Part shown: positions 1 to 7,957 of the stretch, in pieces
Position numbering within the stretch: position 1 is the first letter of the stretch
Layout of the letters: every line of letters starts with the position of its first letter
NCBI GenBank assembly: GCA_043749975.1
Contig: JAYVCL010000295.1
Location: 1 to 36,837, forward strand
Source: JANYJJ01 sp043749975
GTDB lineage: Bacteria; Pseudomonadota; Gammaproteobacteria; Burkholderiales; Burkholderiaceae_C
Direction of reading: 5' to 3'
DNA length: 36,837 bases
Notes under the pieces: model-generated
Told to the model about the DNA's origin: nothing
What the model saw: the letters and a program-made list of their open reading frames with translations, nothing else
Databases searched by the model: none
Program-made: the position numbers and the translations under genes

Positions 1-182
1 TTCTTCGCGCCGTCCTTTTTCGCCGCCTCCATGTGTTCCTTGCATTCCTGCATGGTCATGTCTTTCTTCATCATCTCTTCCTTGGGCATGGTGTCGTTCT
101 TCTTTGTCGTGTCCTGCGCGCCGGCACTGCCGGCCGCCAGTGCAATGCACGCGCTCATCAAGCTGGTTGTGAAGATATTCAT
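1..182 (-). CDS. Small secreted Lys/Met-rich protein, MXKDX-repeat type (partial, 3' end beyond the window)
   Basis: Reading leftward from an ATG at 182 gives a signal peptide (MNIFTTSLMSACIALAAGSA, cleavage probably after GAGA/AQA near residue 22). A charged tail rich in Lys, Met, Asp and Glu follows, with pieces such as MMKKDM and TMQECKEHMEAAKKDG. The start is well supported: the sequence before it reads CAGGAGTTACCGG, a strong ribosome binding site. M-x-K-D-x patterns after a signal peptide are typical of the small periplasmic MXKDX-repeat proteins common in Burkholderiales, whose function is not known. About 60 codons are visible and no stop is reached before the window edge. A single Cys is seen in the tail. 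The family name is an inference from composition; the secreted nature is well supported. Confidence 0.7.
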   Translation of the reverse strand, partial: MNIFTTSLMSACIALAAGSAGAQDTTKKNDTMPKEEMMKKDMTMQECKEHMEAAKKDGAK

Positions 183-249
183 CCGGTAACTCCTGATTTG
201 GAACAAAGGGTTGAAGCGGTCGGCCCGTCAACGGCGGCCGAACCAAATC

Positions 250-293
250 ATCGTGCCCGCGCGCCGCCATTTAGCCCAACGCGCCGGCACGAT
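250..293. repeat. Inverted repeat (hairpin) upstream of the MXKDX-type gene
   Basis: Perfect 8-base arms ATCGTGCC (250-257) and GGCACGAT (286-293) continue inward, after one mismatch, with five further G/C pairs. This makes a stable hairpin of about 14 pairs. Neither side has a clear T-run, so it is not a textbook intrinsic terminator. It lies between the small secreted gene and the decayed antitoxin and could be a terminator for the latter or a regulatory site. Confidence 0.5.
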
Positions 294-317
294 GTGTGAA
301 CAAAAATAGGGCCTGTT

Positions 318-592
318 TCACGCAAGCGCCATAGGACTGCGGCACGTCTGCGTGTAGGACAGTGCGAGATCGGGGGTCTCGAACCTAGGTTTCGCTCCAG
401 GCGCAAGTGCTTTGTAGAGGCTTTCACGACCTAAGCCCGCATCTTTGGCTACTGAGCCATTCCTTTTCCGCGCGCTACGCCGCTTGGCGCAAAAAGAAAC
501 AGATCGGGATCGTTGGCTTCCAGACTCGCAGTCGTGTATTCAGCGATTGCTTCATCGTCGTTCACGTAGCGCAACGCATCAAAGACGATGAG
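318..592 (-). pseudogene. Frameshifted remnant of an addiction-module antidote protein (HTH antitoxin)
   Basis: Two adjoining minus-strand frames together resemble the putative addiction-module antidote family (HI1420-like, partner of a RelE-like killer). The first frame gives FDALRYVNDDEAIAEY, then SLEANDPDLFL, then GVARGKGMAQ, and stops at a TAG at 449-451. Shifting frame by one base at that point continues directly into VAKDAGLGRESLYKALAPGA and PRFET, which is the helix-turn-helix and tail of the family. The join (CAGTAGCC where CAGGTAGCC is expected) is explained by loss of one G. The shifted frame runs to a TGA at 318-320, but after FET the similarity fades. No intact toxin partner is seen on either side. 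Read as a dead antitoxin; the exact 5' end is uncertain. Confidence 0.7.
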
Positions 593-716
593 CCTGGCCG
601 AAGAGCGCACTCCGGGGCTCCTGGTGCAGGGTTCGCTCATCTGCCGCAGGGAATTCCGCATCTCGAGCGATGCGCGCTGACGATGACAGTCCCGGGTCGA
701 ATCACACGCGGCACGG

Positions 717-1226
717 CTACGCCTTTGGGAGCTGCGCCACCAAGCTTGCCGCCCACATCAGCAGCACAGTTGCCGACGCTGAAGTGACTGTTCGTACATG
801 ATTCCATTTGAGCCACTGCGCCACGTAGCTCGGCCAGTATTGGGCTGCATCTGAAGTACTGGCAGAGTACTCGGCGAGGGCATTGTTCAAAGGCACGTTG
901 AAGACCACGGTGACTCCGAAAGTGCCAACCAAGTAGAGCAAGCTTCCGAGCAACAAGGGCGTGGAGCCATTCTGAGAGAGGTGCAGTGCGGACTTGACCA
1001 GCAAGAACAGCGCTGCCACGGTGGTTCCGAAAAACAGCGCGAAAAAGATCGGGTTTTGGATGAGCGAGTTGATCGCCTGCATCGTGCGAATGCCGCTTTC
1101 AGGTGGTTGCTGAAGAAGAGCGCGCATGACGAAATTCGAGAACGCGAAGAGAAGGCCCGCCATCAGGCCGCACCCAACGGCTCCCAAAACGGCCACGGCA
1201 AGAAGTGGGTCGCGAGATAGGTTCAT
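717..1226 (-). CDS. DUF1772 (anthrone oxygenase-like) membrane protein
   Basis: This 169-residue protein has about four hydrophobic segments: residues 8-32, 55-77, 89-111 and a C-terminal one near 147-165. A short polar stretch with Asn-Val-Pro-Leu-Asn-Asn (VVFNVPLNNALAEY) precedes the last helix, a hallmark of the DUF1772 family. Members are small integral membrane proteins; fungal relatives are called anthrone oxygenases, but the bacterial role is not established. The ATG at 1226 lacks a clear ribosome binding site. The gene follows malQ on the same strand after about 165 bases, so it may have its own promoter. The start is less certain than the family. Confidence 0.75.
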   Translation of the reverse strand: MNLSRDPLLAVAVLGAVGCGLMAGLLFAFSNFVMRALLQQPPESGIRTMQAINSLIQNPIFFALFFGTTVAALFLLVKSALHLSQNGSTPLLLGSLLYLVGTFGVTVVFNVPLNNALAEYSASTSDAAQYWPSYVAQWLKWNHVRTVTSASATVLLMWAASLVAQLPKA

Positions 1227-1392
1227 GGTTGCGAACGGAGTATGTGTGACGCCTCACAAAGAGCGTTTGTCTGACGCCCAGCCGACGCTGGCAAACAGCG
1301 CAGGTATTGCCCGGCGGCAGACAGACCGTGTTCCAACCAGTACACGCAGTCCGATGGATTCGATGGGCTGTGTTTGATGTGCGATGGCAAGT

Positions 1393-2916
1393 TTAGCGGT
1401 CCAGCGCCGAGCCGTCGCGTCGGTACAGCCGGCACAGATCGGCCAGTCGTTGCGCGTGCTCGGGCTTGACCTGGTCCCACGTGAAGCGCCATTCCCAGTA
1501 GCCTTCGGCTTTGCCGGGAAAATTCATGCGCTGCGCGGCCCCGAGGCCCAGCACATCCTGCAGCGGGTGCACCGCCGTGTCGGCCACGCTGGCGCAGGCC
1601 GCACGGATCAAATCCCAATGCACATCGTGGCCGTCGACGCCCAGGTAGTCGCGCAGGTGCTGCCGCTCGGCCGCTGTGGCGCTGGCCCACCAGCTGCGGC
1701 TGGTGTCGTTGTCGTGGGTGCCGGTGTAGACCACCGTGTCGGCGTCAAAGTTGTGCGGCAAGTAGGCATTGGCATTGCCGCCGCCGAACGCGAACTGAAG
1801 GATGCGCATGCCGGGAAAACCGAACGCCTTGCGCAGCAGCACCACGTCGGGGGTGATCACGCCCAGGTCTTCGGCAATGATGGGCAGCGGCCCCAAGGCG
1901 TCAACGATGGCCTTGAACAGCGGCGCACCGGGGCCGGCCCGCCACTCGCCCTTGACGGCCGTGGCCTCGGTGGCAGGAATTTCCCAGTAGCCGGCAAAGC
2001 CACGGAAGTGATCGATGCGAACGATGTCGACCAGCTCGAAGCTGCGCCGTATCCGCTCGACCCACCACGCATAGCCTTCGCGGGCGTGGGCGCTCCAGCG
2101 GTACAGCGGGTTACCCCAGCGTTGGCCGGTGTGGCTGAACAAATCGGGCGGCACGCCGGCCACCGCAATCGGCTTGCCACGGGCGTCGAGTTCAAACAGT
2201 TCGGGGCGCGCCCAGACCTCGGCGCTTTGGTTGGCGATGAAGATCGGCGCATCGCCGACGATCTGCACGCCGCGCTGGTTGGCATGCTGCCTGAGTGCCT
2301 TCCACTGCCGAAAGAAGCACCACTGGCAAAAAGTCCAGAACGCCACCCGCTCGGCGTGGCGCAGCGATGCGGCGCGCAACGCGGCCGGCTGGCGCGTGGC
2401 CAGCGGGGCGTCCCAATCGCTCCAGTCAGCCCCGCCGAACTGCTCGGCCAGCGTCATGAACAGCGCGTGGTCGGGCAGCCAGCTTTGCTGCGCCGCGCAA
2501 AACGCGGCCAGGTCGGCGCGTTCGTCGGCGCTGGCGCTGGCCGCGAACCGCGTGGCAGCTCGGGCCAGGCGTTGCATGCGGTAGGGCACCACGGCGGCGA
2601 AGTCGATGCGGTGCGGATCGAAGGCCGGCACCACGGCCAGGTCGGCGGGTTCCAGGTCCGCGCGCTCCAGCCAGCCGCGCTGCGCCAGCTCGGCCAGGTC
2701 GATCAGCAGCACGTTGCCGGCAAACGCCGACGAACTCATGTAGGGCGAGTTGCCGGGGCCGATGCCGCCCAGCGGCAGTATTTGCCACAGGGTCTGGCCG
2801 GCAGCCACCAGCCAATCGACGAAGTGATAAGCGGCCGGCCCGAAGTCGCCCGAACCCTGGGGGCCGGGCAAGGAGGTGGGGTGCAAGAGCACGCCGCTGG
2901 CACGTGGAAATCGCAT
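1393..2916 (-). CDS. malQ: 4-alpha-glucanotransferase (amylomaltase)
   Basis: This 507-residue glycoside hydrolase family 77 enzyme moves alpha-1,4-glucan segments between chains and frees glucose, handling the short maltodextrins left by GlgP and GlgX. The N-terminal block RASGVLLHPTSLPGPQGSGD is diagnostic. The catalytic nucleophile region is DIVRIDHFRGF (Asp302 by my count) and the acid/base region is LPIIAEDLGVITPDV (Glu349); YTGTHDNDT lies later in the barrel. Length is normal for the bacterial short form. The ATG at 2916 was chosen because family similarity begins at once after it; the open frame upstream overlaps glgX in another frame and is not coding. It is the last gene of the glycogen operon, 38 bases after glgX, with no terminator between. 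Confidence 0.95.
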   Translation of the reverse strand: MRFPRASGVLLHPTSLPGPQGSGDFGPAAYHFVDWLVAAGQTLWQILPLGGIGPGNSPYMSSSAFAGNVLLIDLAELAQRGWLERADLEPADLAVVPAFDPHRIDFAAVVPYRMQRLARAATRFAASASADERADLAAFCAAQQSWLPDHALFMTLAEQFGGADWSDWDAPLATRQPAALRAASLRHAERVAFWTFCQWCFFRQWKALRQHANQRGVQIVGDAPIFIANQSAEVWARPELFELDARGKPIAVAGVPPDLFSHTGQRWGNPLYRWSAHAREGYAWWVERIRRSFELVDIVRIDHFRGFAGYWEIPATEATAVKGEWRAGPGAPLFKAIVDALGPLPIIAEDLGVITPDVVLLRKAFGFPGMRILQFAFGGGNANAYLPHNFDADTVVYTGTHDNDTSRSWWASATAAERQHLRDYLGVDGHDVHWDLIRAACASVADTAVHPLQDVLGLGAAQRMNFPGKAEGYWEWRFTWDQVKPEHAQRLADLCRLYRRDGSALDR

Positions 2917-2954
2917 GGGCTGGATTCTGTCGCTGCTGCGGGTGAGGTGCTTTT

Positions 2955-5039
2955 TTACTCGATGTCGCAGCCCGCCGCGGCCAGCAGCACCAGGCTGCGG
3001 GCCGGCAACGGGAACGGGCTGCCGCCCTGGCCGTGCCACGACGCCTGGCCCCGAGGCTGCGAGGTGTCGAGCAGCGCCCGCCACACGCCGCCCGGCAGCA
3101 TGAAGGCATGGTCGTGCGCCTCGGCGTTGATCAGCATCAGCAAGGGGGCGCGCGCCCTGGCCGGTTTGCCGATCAGGCAGCCCAGCACATGGCTGCCGCT
3201 CAAGTCCCAGTCGGCACCCCCCAGCGCCGACCCGTCGGCGCGCAGCCACGACAGGTCGTGCAGGCCGAGCCGGTCGGTCAGGCCGTCGTACCAGCGGTCG
3301 TTCAGCGGCAAGGCTGCGCGGCGCAGCGTGAGCACCCGTTCGGTGAAGGCGATGAGGTCCGCGTCGGCCTGCGACCAGTCGATCCAGGTGGTCGGGTTGT
3401 CCTGGCAATACGGGTTGTTGTTGCCGCCCTGCGTGTGGCCGAGTTCGTCGCCGGCGGCCAGCATGGGCGTGCCTTGCGCCAACAGCGTGGTCGCGATCAG
3501 CGCGCGCGCAAGTCGCTGGCGCAGCGCGTTGACGGCGGCGCTGTCGGTGGGCCCTTCGACGCCGCAGTTCCAGCTTCGGTTGTCGCCGTGGCCGTCACGG
3601 TTGGCCTCGCCGTTTGCCTGGTTGTGGCGGGCGTTGAAGCTGAGCAGATCGCGCAGCGTGAAGCCGTCGTGCGAGACCACGTAGTTGACCGATTCGGCCG
3701 GCGTGCGGCCCTGCGGCTGGAAGATGTCGGACGAGGCGCACAGCCGCCGCGCGAAGTCGCCGCGCGTGCCCTTGGCCTGGATCCAGAAGTTGCGCAGGGT
3801 GTCGCGAAACTGGTCGTTCCATTCGAGCCAGCCGGGCGGAAAGCCGCCCACCTGGTAGCCGCCGGGGCCGATGTCCCAGGGCTCGGCAATCATTTTCACG
3901 CGGCACAGCAGGGGGTCTTGCGCCACCGCCGTGAAGAAGGCGGCGCGGCGGTCGAAGCCGCTGTCGGTGCGCCCGAGCACGGTGGCCAGGTCGAAGCGAA
4001 AGCCGTCGACATGCATCTCGCCGACCCAGTAGCGCAGGCTGTCCAGCACCAGTTGCAGCACGCGCGGGTGGCGCAGGTCGAGCGTGTTGCCGCAACCGGT
4101 GTGGTTCTCGTACTGCGCGCGGTGCTCGGGCGGCAGGCGGTAGTAGGCGGCGTTGTCGAGCCCGCGAAAGCTGATCGTCGGGCCGTGTTCGTCGCCTTCG
4201 GCGGTGTGGTTGTAGACCACGTCCAGAATCACTTCGATGCCGGCAGCGTGCAGCCGCCGCACCATGGCGCGGAATTCGTCGCGGGTTGCAGCAGCCGGTG
4301 CCCCCGAGCCCGAGCCCAGGCGCGGCTCCAGGCAAAAAAATCCGATCGTGTTGTAGCCCCAGTAGTTGCTCAGCCCCAGCTTCGAAAGGCGCTGTTCGTC
4401 CAGGTGCTGCTGCACCGGCAGCAGGCTGACGGCGGTGACGCCGAGCCGCCTCAGGTGGGCCACGGCGGCGTCGCTGGCCAGGCCGGCAAAGCTGCCGCGC
4501 AGCGCCTCGGGCACGCCGGGATGGCGCTGCGTGAAGCCCTTCACGTGCAACTCGTAGAGCACGCTGTCTTTCAGCGGCGTGTCGGGCCGGCGGTCGTCGC
4601 CCCAGTCGAAGTCGTCGGCCACCACCCGCGCCTTCAGCGCCTGTGCGCCGTTGTCGTGCAGGTCCATGTGCTGCGGGTGCTGCAGGTCGGCACCGAAGTG
4701 CGGGCCGTGCCAATCGAACTGGCCGACGATCTCGCGCGCGTACGGGTCGAGCAGCAGCTTGTTGGGGTTGAAGCGGTGGCCGCGATCGGGCCGCCACGGG
4801 CCATGCGCGCGCAGGCCGTACACGAGGCCCGACGCGGCACCCGGCAGCAAGCCGTGCCACACGCCCTGGCTGTGCGCAGGCAACGGGGTGCGCGACAGCT
4901 CGGCGAGGCCCGACGCATCGAACAGGCACAGGTCGATGCCGTGGGCGTGGCCCGAAAACACCGCGAAGTTGACGCCGTCGTCGGTGCAGTTCGCCCCCAG
5001 CGGCCACGGCCGGCCAGGCTGCAGGCTCAGCCCTTCCAT
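2955..5039 (-). CDS. glgX: Glycogen debranching enzyme GlgX
   Basis: This 694-residue isoamylase-type GH13 enzyme hydrolyses the alpha-1,6 branch stubs left after phosphorylase action. It starts with a CBM48-like beta domain (GVNFAVFSGHAHGIDLCLFD, near residues 22-41) followed by the barrel. Visible family motifs are DVVYNHTAEGDEHGP, HVDGFRFDLATVLGR (nucleophile Asp350), MIAEPWD (acid/base Glu386) and VSHDGFTLRDL. The GGNNNPYCQDN block is typical of GlgX and TreX. The ATG at 5039 lies inside the end of glgB, giving a 13-base overlap and likely translational coupling. Length matches the family. A TreX-like activity cannot be excluded from sequence alone, but context favours GlgX. Confidence 0.95.
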   Translation of the reverse strand: MEGLSLQPGRPWPLGANCTDDGVNFAVFSGHAHGIDLCLFDASGLAELSRTPLPAHSQGVWHGLLPGAASGLVYGLRAHGPWRPDRGHRFNPNKLLLDPYAREIVGQFDWHGPHFGADLQHPQHMDLHDNGAQALKARVVADDFDWGDDRRPDTPLKDSVLYELHVKGFTQRHPGVPEALRGSFAGLASDAAVAHLRRLGVTAVSLLPVQQHLDEQRLSKLGLSNYWGYNTIGFFCLEPRLGSGSGAPAAATRDEFRAMVRRLHAAGIEVILDVVYNHTAEGDEHGPTISFRGLDNAAYYRLPPEHRAQYENHTGCGNTLDLRHPRVLQLVLDSLRYWVGEMHVDGFRFDLATVLGRTDSGFDRRAAFFTAVAQDPLLCRVKMIAEPWDIGPGGYQVGGFPPGWLEWNDQFRDTLRNFWIQAKGTRGDFARRLCASSDIFQPQGRTPAESVNYVVSHDGFTLRDLLSFNARHNQANGEANRDGHGDNRSWNCGVEGPTDSAAVNALRQRLARALIATTLLAQGTPMLAAGDELGHTQGGNNNPYCQDNPTTWIDWSQADADLIAFTERVLTLRRAALPLNDRWYDGLTDRLGLHDLSWLRADGSALGGADWDLSGSHVLGCLIGKPARARAPLLMLINAEAHDHAFMLPGGVWRALLDTSQPRGQASWHGQGGSPFPLPARSLVLLAAAGCDIE

Positions 5040-7288
5040 TCGAAGAACACGCTGGCCAGCGGCGGCAAGGCCAGTTCGATGGAATGCGACTTGCCATGCC
5101 AGGGCAGCGCCTGCGCGGTGATCTCGCCGAACGGCGCGCCGACATCGCTGCCGCCGTAGTGGATCGAGTCGGTGTTGATGCGCTCGACGTAGACGCCCGC
5201 CTGCGGCACCCCGACACGGTAGCCGGGCTGAACCGTGGGGGTGAAGTTGCACACCACCACGATCAGTTCATCGGCGCGGGCGTCGTCCCTGCGGCCACGC
5301 CGGATGAAGCTCAGCACCGAACGCTCGGCGTCGTGGTGGTCGATCCACTCGAAGCCCGCAGGCTCGAAGTCGAGCTGGTGCAGCGCCGGCGTCTCGCGGT
5401 AGAGGCGGTTCAGGTCGCGCACCAGCCGCTGCATGCCGGCGTGCTCTGGCTGGTCGAGCAGGTGCCAGTCGAGGCTGTGGTCGTGATTCCATTCACGCTC
5501 CTGCGCGAACTCGCAGCCCATGAACAGCAGCTTCTTGCCCGGGTGGCCGAACATGAAGCCGTAGTAGGCCCGCAGGTTGGCGAACTTCTGCCAGCGGTCG
5601 CCCGGCATCTTGGCCAGCAGCGAGCCCTTGCCGTGCACCACTTCGTCGTGCGACAACGGCAGCACGAAGTTCTCGTTGAAGGCGTAGACCAGGCTGAACG
5701 TCATCTCGCCGTGGTGGTGCTTGCGGTGCACCGGGTCGCGCGCCATATAGGCCAGCGTGTCGTGCATCCAGCCCATGTTCCATTTGTAGTGAAAGCCCAG
5801 GCCGCCCGCGTAGGTCGGGCGCGACACCGCCGGGAAGGCGGTCGACTCTTCGGCCAGCGTGACCGCCTGTGGCCGCTCCACGCCCACCACCTGGTTCATG
5901 CTGCGCAGGAACGAAATAGCCTCCAGGTTTTCACGCCCGCCGTGCGCGTTGGGCACCCATTGATCGTGCTGGCGGCTGTAGTCGCGGTACAGCATCGAAG
6001 CCACCGCGTCGACGCGCAGACCGTCGACGTTGTAGCGCTCGAGCCAGAACAGCGCGTTGGCCACCAGGAAGTTGCGCACCTCCGTGCGGCCGAAGTTGTA
6101 GATCAGCGTGCCCCAGTCCTGGTGAAAGCCTTCACGCGGATCGGCGTACTCGTACAGCGGGGTGCCGTCGAAGTGGCCCAGCCCATGCGCGTCGGTGGGG
6201 AAGTGCGCCGGCACCCAGTCCAGCAGCAGGCCCAGGCCGTGGCCGTGGCAGCGGTCGACGAAGCGGCGAAACCCGGCAGCGTCGCCAAAGCGCGAGGTCG
6301 GCGCATACAGGCCCACCGGCTGGTAGCCCCAGGAGCCGTCGAACGGGTGCTCGCTGACCGGCAGCAGCTCCAGGTGGGTGAAGCCCATGTCGGCGGCGTA
6401 CGGCAGCAGCGTGTCGGCCAGTTCGTCCCAGTCGAGGAAGCGGCCGTGCCCGGCGCTCGGGCCGTTCACACCACGGGCCGGGTCGTGCTTGCGCCGCCAC
6501 GAACCCAGGTGCACTTCGTAGATGCTCATCGGCGCGTCGAGCGCATTGGCCCGCTGGCGCGCCGCGGACGGCGCGGCCACCTCGGGCATCCGCGCGACCA
6601 CGCTGGCGGTGGCCGGGCGCAGCTCGCATTGCTGCGCGTACGGGTCGGCCTTGAGCGGCAACACCTGACCCTCGCGCGAACGAATCTCGAACTTGTAGCA
6701 GGCCCCGGCGGCCACGCCCGGCAAGAAAATTTCCCACACGCCGCATTCGCGCCGCAGCCGCATCGGGTGTCGCCGGCCATCCCAGGCATTGAAGTCGCCC
6801 ACCACGCTGACCCGCGACGCGTTGGGCGCCCACACGGCAAAGGCGGTGCCTGCAACGCCGAGCATCTCGCGCTGGGTCGCACCCAGCACCTCGTAGGGCC
6901 GCAGGTGCGTGCCTTCGCCGAGCAGCCACGCGTCTGTTTCGCCCAGCACGGGCGGGAAGCGGTAGGGGTCGTCGATGACCGAGCGGTGGCCATCGGCCCA
7001 GTTGACTTGCAGCCGGTAGGCGGGGTGGGGCAATGATTCGGAAGGGACGGCGAACGGGGCGGCGGGCGGCAGCGTCAACAGGCCCTCGAACAGGCCGTCG
7101 CTGTGGCGCTGCGCCAGCGTGCCGAACGAGCGCGTGGCCTGCGCATTGACCACGCTGACCTGGCCTGCGCCAGGCAAGAACACGCAGGCCCACACGCCGC
7201 TGGCCGCATCGGCGTGCAGGCCCAGCACGGCAAACGGGTCGCCGTGGCGGGCGCTGCGAATCAACTCGACATCGTGCTCAGACAGCAT
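5027..7288 (-). CDS. glgB: 1,4-alpha-glucan branching enzyme
   Basis: This 753-residue GH13 enzyme cuts alpha-1,4 chains and re-attaches them as alpha-1,6 branches during glycogen synthesis. The order is an N1 domain (HGDPFAVLGLHAD near 15-27), a CBM48 domain (FAVWAPNASRVSVVGDFNAW near 150-169) and the catalytic barrel. Motifs: VDGLRVDAVASMLYRDYSR with nucleophile Asp427, VTLAEESTAFP with acid/base Glu480, and LSHDEVVHGKGSL with the transition-state Asp548. The C-terminal beta domain ends in VFFEWKG. The start is supported by GGAGCGAAC just before ATG. It lies 33 bases after the antitoxin gene of the embedded toxin-antitoxin pair and overlaps glgX by 13 bases. Confidence 0.97.
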   Translation of the reverse strand: MLSEHDVELIRSARHGDPFAVLGLHADAASGVWACVFLPGAGQVSVVNAQATRSFGTLAQRHSDGLFEGLLTLPPAAPFAVPSESLPHPAYRLQVNWADGHRSVIDDPYRFPPVLGETDAWLLGEGTHLRPYEVLGATQREMLGVAGTAFAVWAPNASRVSVVGDFNAWDGRRHPMRLRRECGVWEIFLPGVAAGACYKFEIRSREGQVLPLKADPYAQQCELRPATASVVARMPEVAAPSAARQRANALDAPMSIYEVHLGSWRRKHDPARGVNGPSAGHGRFLDWDELADTLLPYAADMGFTHLELLPVSEHPFDGSWGYQPVGLYAPTSRFGDAAGFRRFVDRCHGHGLGLLLDWVPAHFPTDAHGLGHFDGTPLYEYADPREGFHQDWGTLIYNFGRTEVRNFLVANALFWLERYNVDGLRVDAVASMLYRDYSRQHDQWVPNAHGGRENLEAISFLRSMNQVVGVERPQAVTLAEESTAFPAVSRPTYAGGLGFHYKWNMGWMHDTLAYMARDPVHRKHHHGEMTFSLVYAFNENFVLPLSHDEVVHGKGSLLAKMPGDRWQKFANLRAYYGFMFGHPGKKLLFMGCEFAQEREWNHDHSLDWHLLDQPEHAGMQRLVRDLNRLYRETPALHQLDFEPAGFEWIDHHDAERSVLSFIRRGRRDDARADELIVVVCNFTPTVQPGYRVGVPQAGVYVERINTDSIHYGGSDVGAPFGEITAQALPWHGKSHSIELALPPLASVFFEWKG

Positions 7289-7321
7289 GTTCGCTCCGGT
7301 TCGAGTTGGCTTTTTGGCGGA

Positions 7322-7654
7322 CTACCAACGCAGTTGCTCCACTTCCAAGCCCATGGCAGCCGCGACCTTTTCGAGCGTGGCCTTGCGCGGTTGCTTGACG
7401 CGCTCCATTTGTGCGTAGGCGGCTTGCGCAATGCCGATGCGACCAGCCACCTCGGCCTGGGTCAGGCTGAAGTGCTCTCGCCAAGCGGCCATCGGCGACA
7501 TGCCCCTTTCGTATGCCAGGTTGACAACCTCATTGGGTACCGTTCCCTGCGTGAAGCCTCCGCGCATGCGACGGAACTGGTCGTAAGGCACAACCACGAA
7601 GGCCGGTTTGCCGTCGGCTCCAACGATGATCTGAAACTCAGTACGTGCGTTCAT
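7322..7654 (-). CDS. HTH (XRE-type) antitoxin of a RelE-family module
   Basis: This 110-residue protein has two parts. The N-terminal 30 residues (TEFQIIVGADGKPAFVVVPY) look like the short Phd/RelB-like strand-helix of antitoxins. Residues about 60-110 form a Cro/CI-type helix-turn-helix (FSLTQAEVAGRIGIAQAAYA, then QMERVKQPRKATLEKVAAAM). The layout fits antitoxins that bind the toxin and repress their own promoter. The ATG at 7654 lies inside the toxin gene (17-base overlap), so its translation is probably coupled to that of the toxin. It sits directly upstream of glgB on the same strand, within the glycogen operon. The assignment rests on the HTH plus the RelE partner; HigA is a loose comparison only. 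Confidence 0.88.
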   Translation of the reverse strand: MNARTEFQIIVGADGKPAFVVVPYDQFRRMRGGFTQGTVPNEVVNLAYERGMSPMAAWREHFSLTQAEVAGRIGIAQAAYAQMERVKQPRKATLEKVAAAMGLEVEQLRW

Positions 7655-7895
7655 CTCGCTTCCTGACTTCTTCGATAGTGACAATGCGTACGGTGCCATC
7701 GAACTCGAAGAACACCCGATAACTACCGACGCGCAGCCGGTACCCGTACTCGTGATTTGTGAGTGACTTGACGTTCCGGGCTTTCGACAGATCTGCAAGC
7801 TCGGTGGTGACCGCAATTCGGATTTGCGTGCCTGCCTGGGCACTGATTTTGCGGAGCTGCTTCAGCGCCTTCGGCTGCCAGTTGATCGGATTCAC
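7638..7895 (-). CDS. RelE/ParE-family toxin
   Basis: This small basic protein begins NPINWQPKALKQLRKI and ends with GSYRVFFEFDGTVRIVTIEE, the beta-sheet core and helix pattern of RelE-type mRNA-cutting toxins; KARNVKSLTNHEYGYRLRVG is the central strand region. Family members act on mRNA at the ribosome and are held in check by the neighbouring antitoxin. A TTG at 7916 opens the frame, but it lies between the -35 and -10 boxes of a strong predicted promoter. I therefore prefer the GTG at 7895 (85 residues), which falls almost exactly at the predicted transcription start. Toxin-first gene order is common when the antitoxin is an HTH protein. Function is inferred from family and layout. Confidence 0.88.
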   Translation of the reverse strand: MNPINWQPKALKQLRKISAQAGTQIRIAVTTELADLSKARNVKSLTNHEYGYRLRVGSYRVFFEFDGTVRIVTIEEVRKRDERTY

Positions 7896-7901
7896 GTTCG
7901 C

Positions 7902-7929
7902 ATCATAAGTTTCCAATACGTATTGTCAA
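7902..7929 (-). promoter_or_regulatory. Sigma-70-type promoter with palindromic operator for the RelE/HTH module
   Basis: On the minus strand TTGACA (7929-7924), a 16-base spacer and TATGAT (7907-7902) form a near-consensus promoter. The spacer contains most of a perfect 12-base palindrome, CAATACGTATTG (7914-7925), which also overlaps the end of the -35 box. This is the position expected for an operator bound by the HTH antitoxin. A start of transcription about 7 bases after the -10 box would fall at the toxin's GTG codon. Confidence 0.75.
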
Positions 7930-7957
7930 CGGCCGTCTTGGCCCCAGCCAATGTGTC

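Noticed and set aside
688..712. A T-loop-like GGTCGAATC suggesting a tRNA 3' end
   Set aside because: The flanking bases do not pair into a T-arm or an acceptor stem, and no anticodon arm is found upstream.
407..787. A 126-codon plus-strand open frame antisense to the antitoxin remnant
   Set aside because: It has no family similarity and its existence is explained by the decayed minus-strand gene.
1384..7036. Three long plus-strand open frames antisense to malQ, glgX and glgB
   Set aside because: The minus-strand genes carry complete catalytic motifs. The plus-strand frames have none and arise from codon bias.
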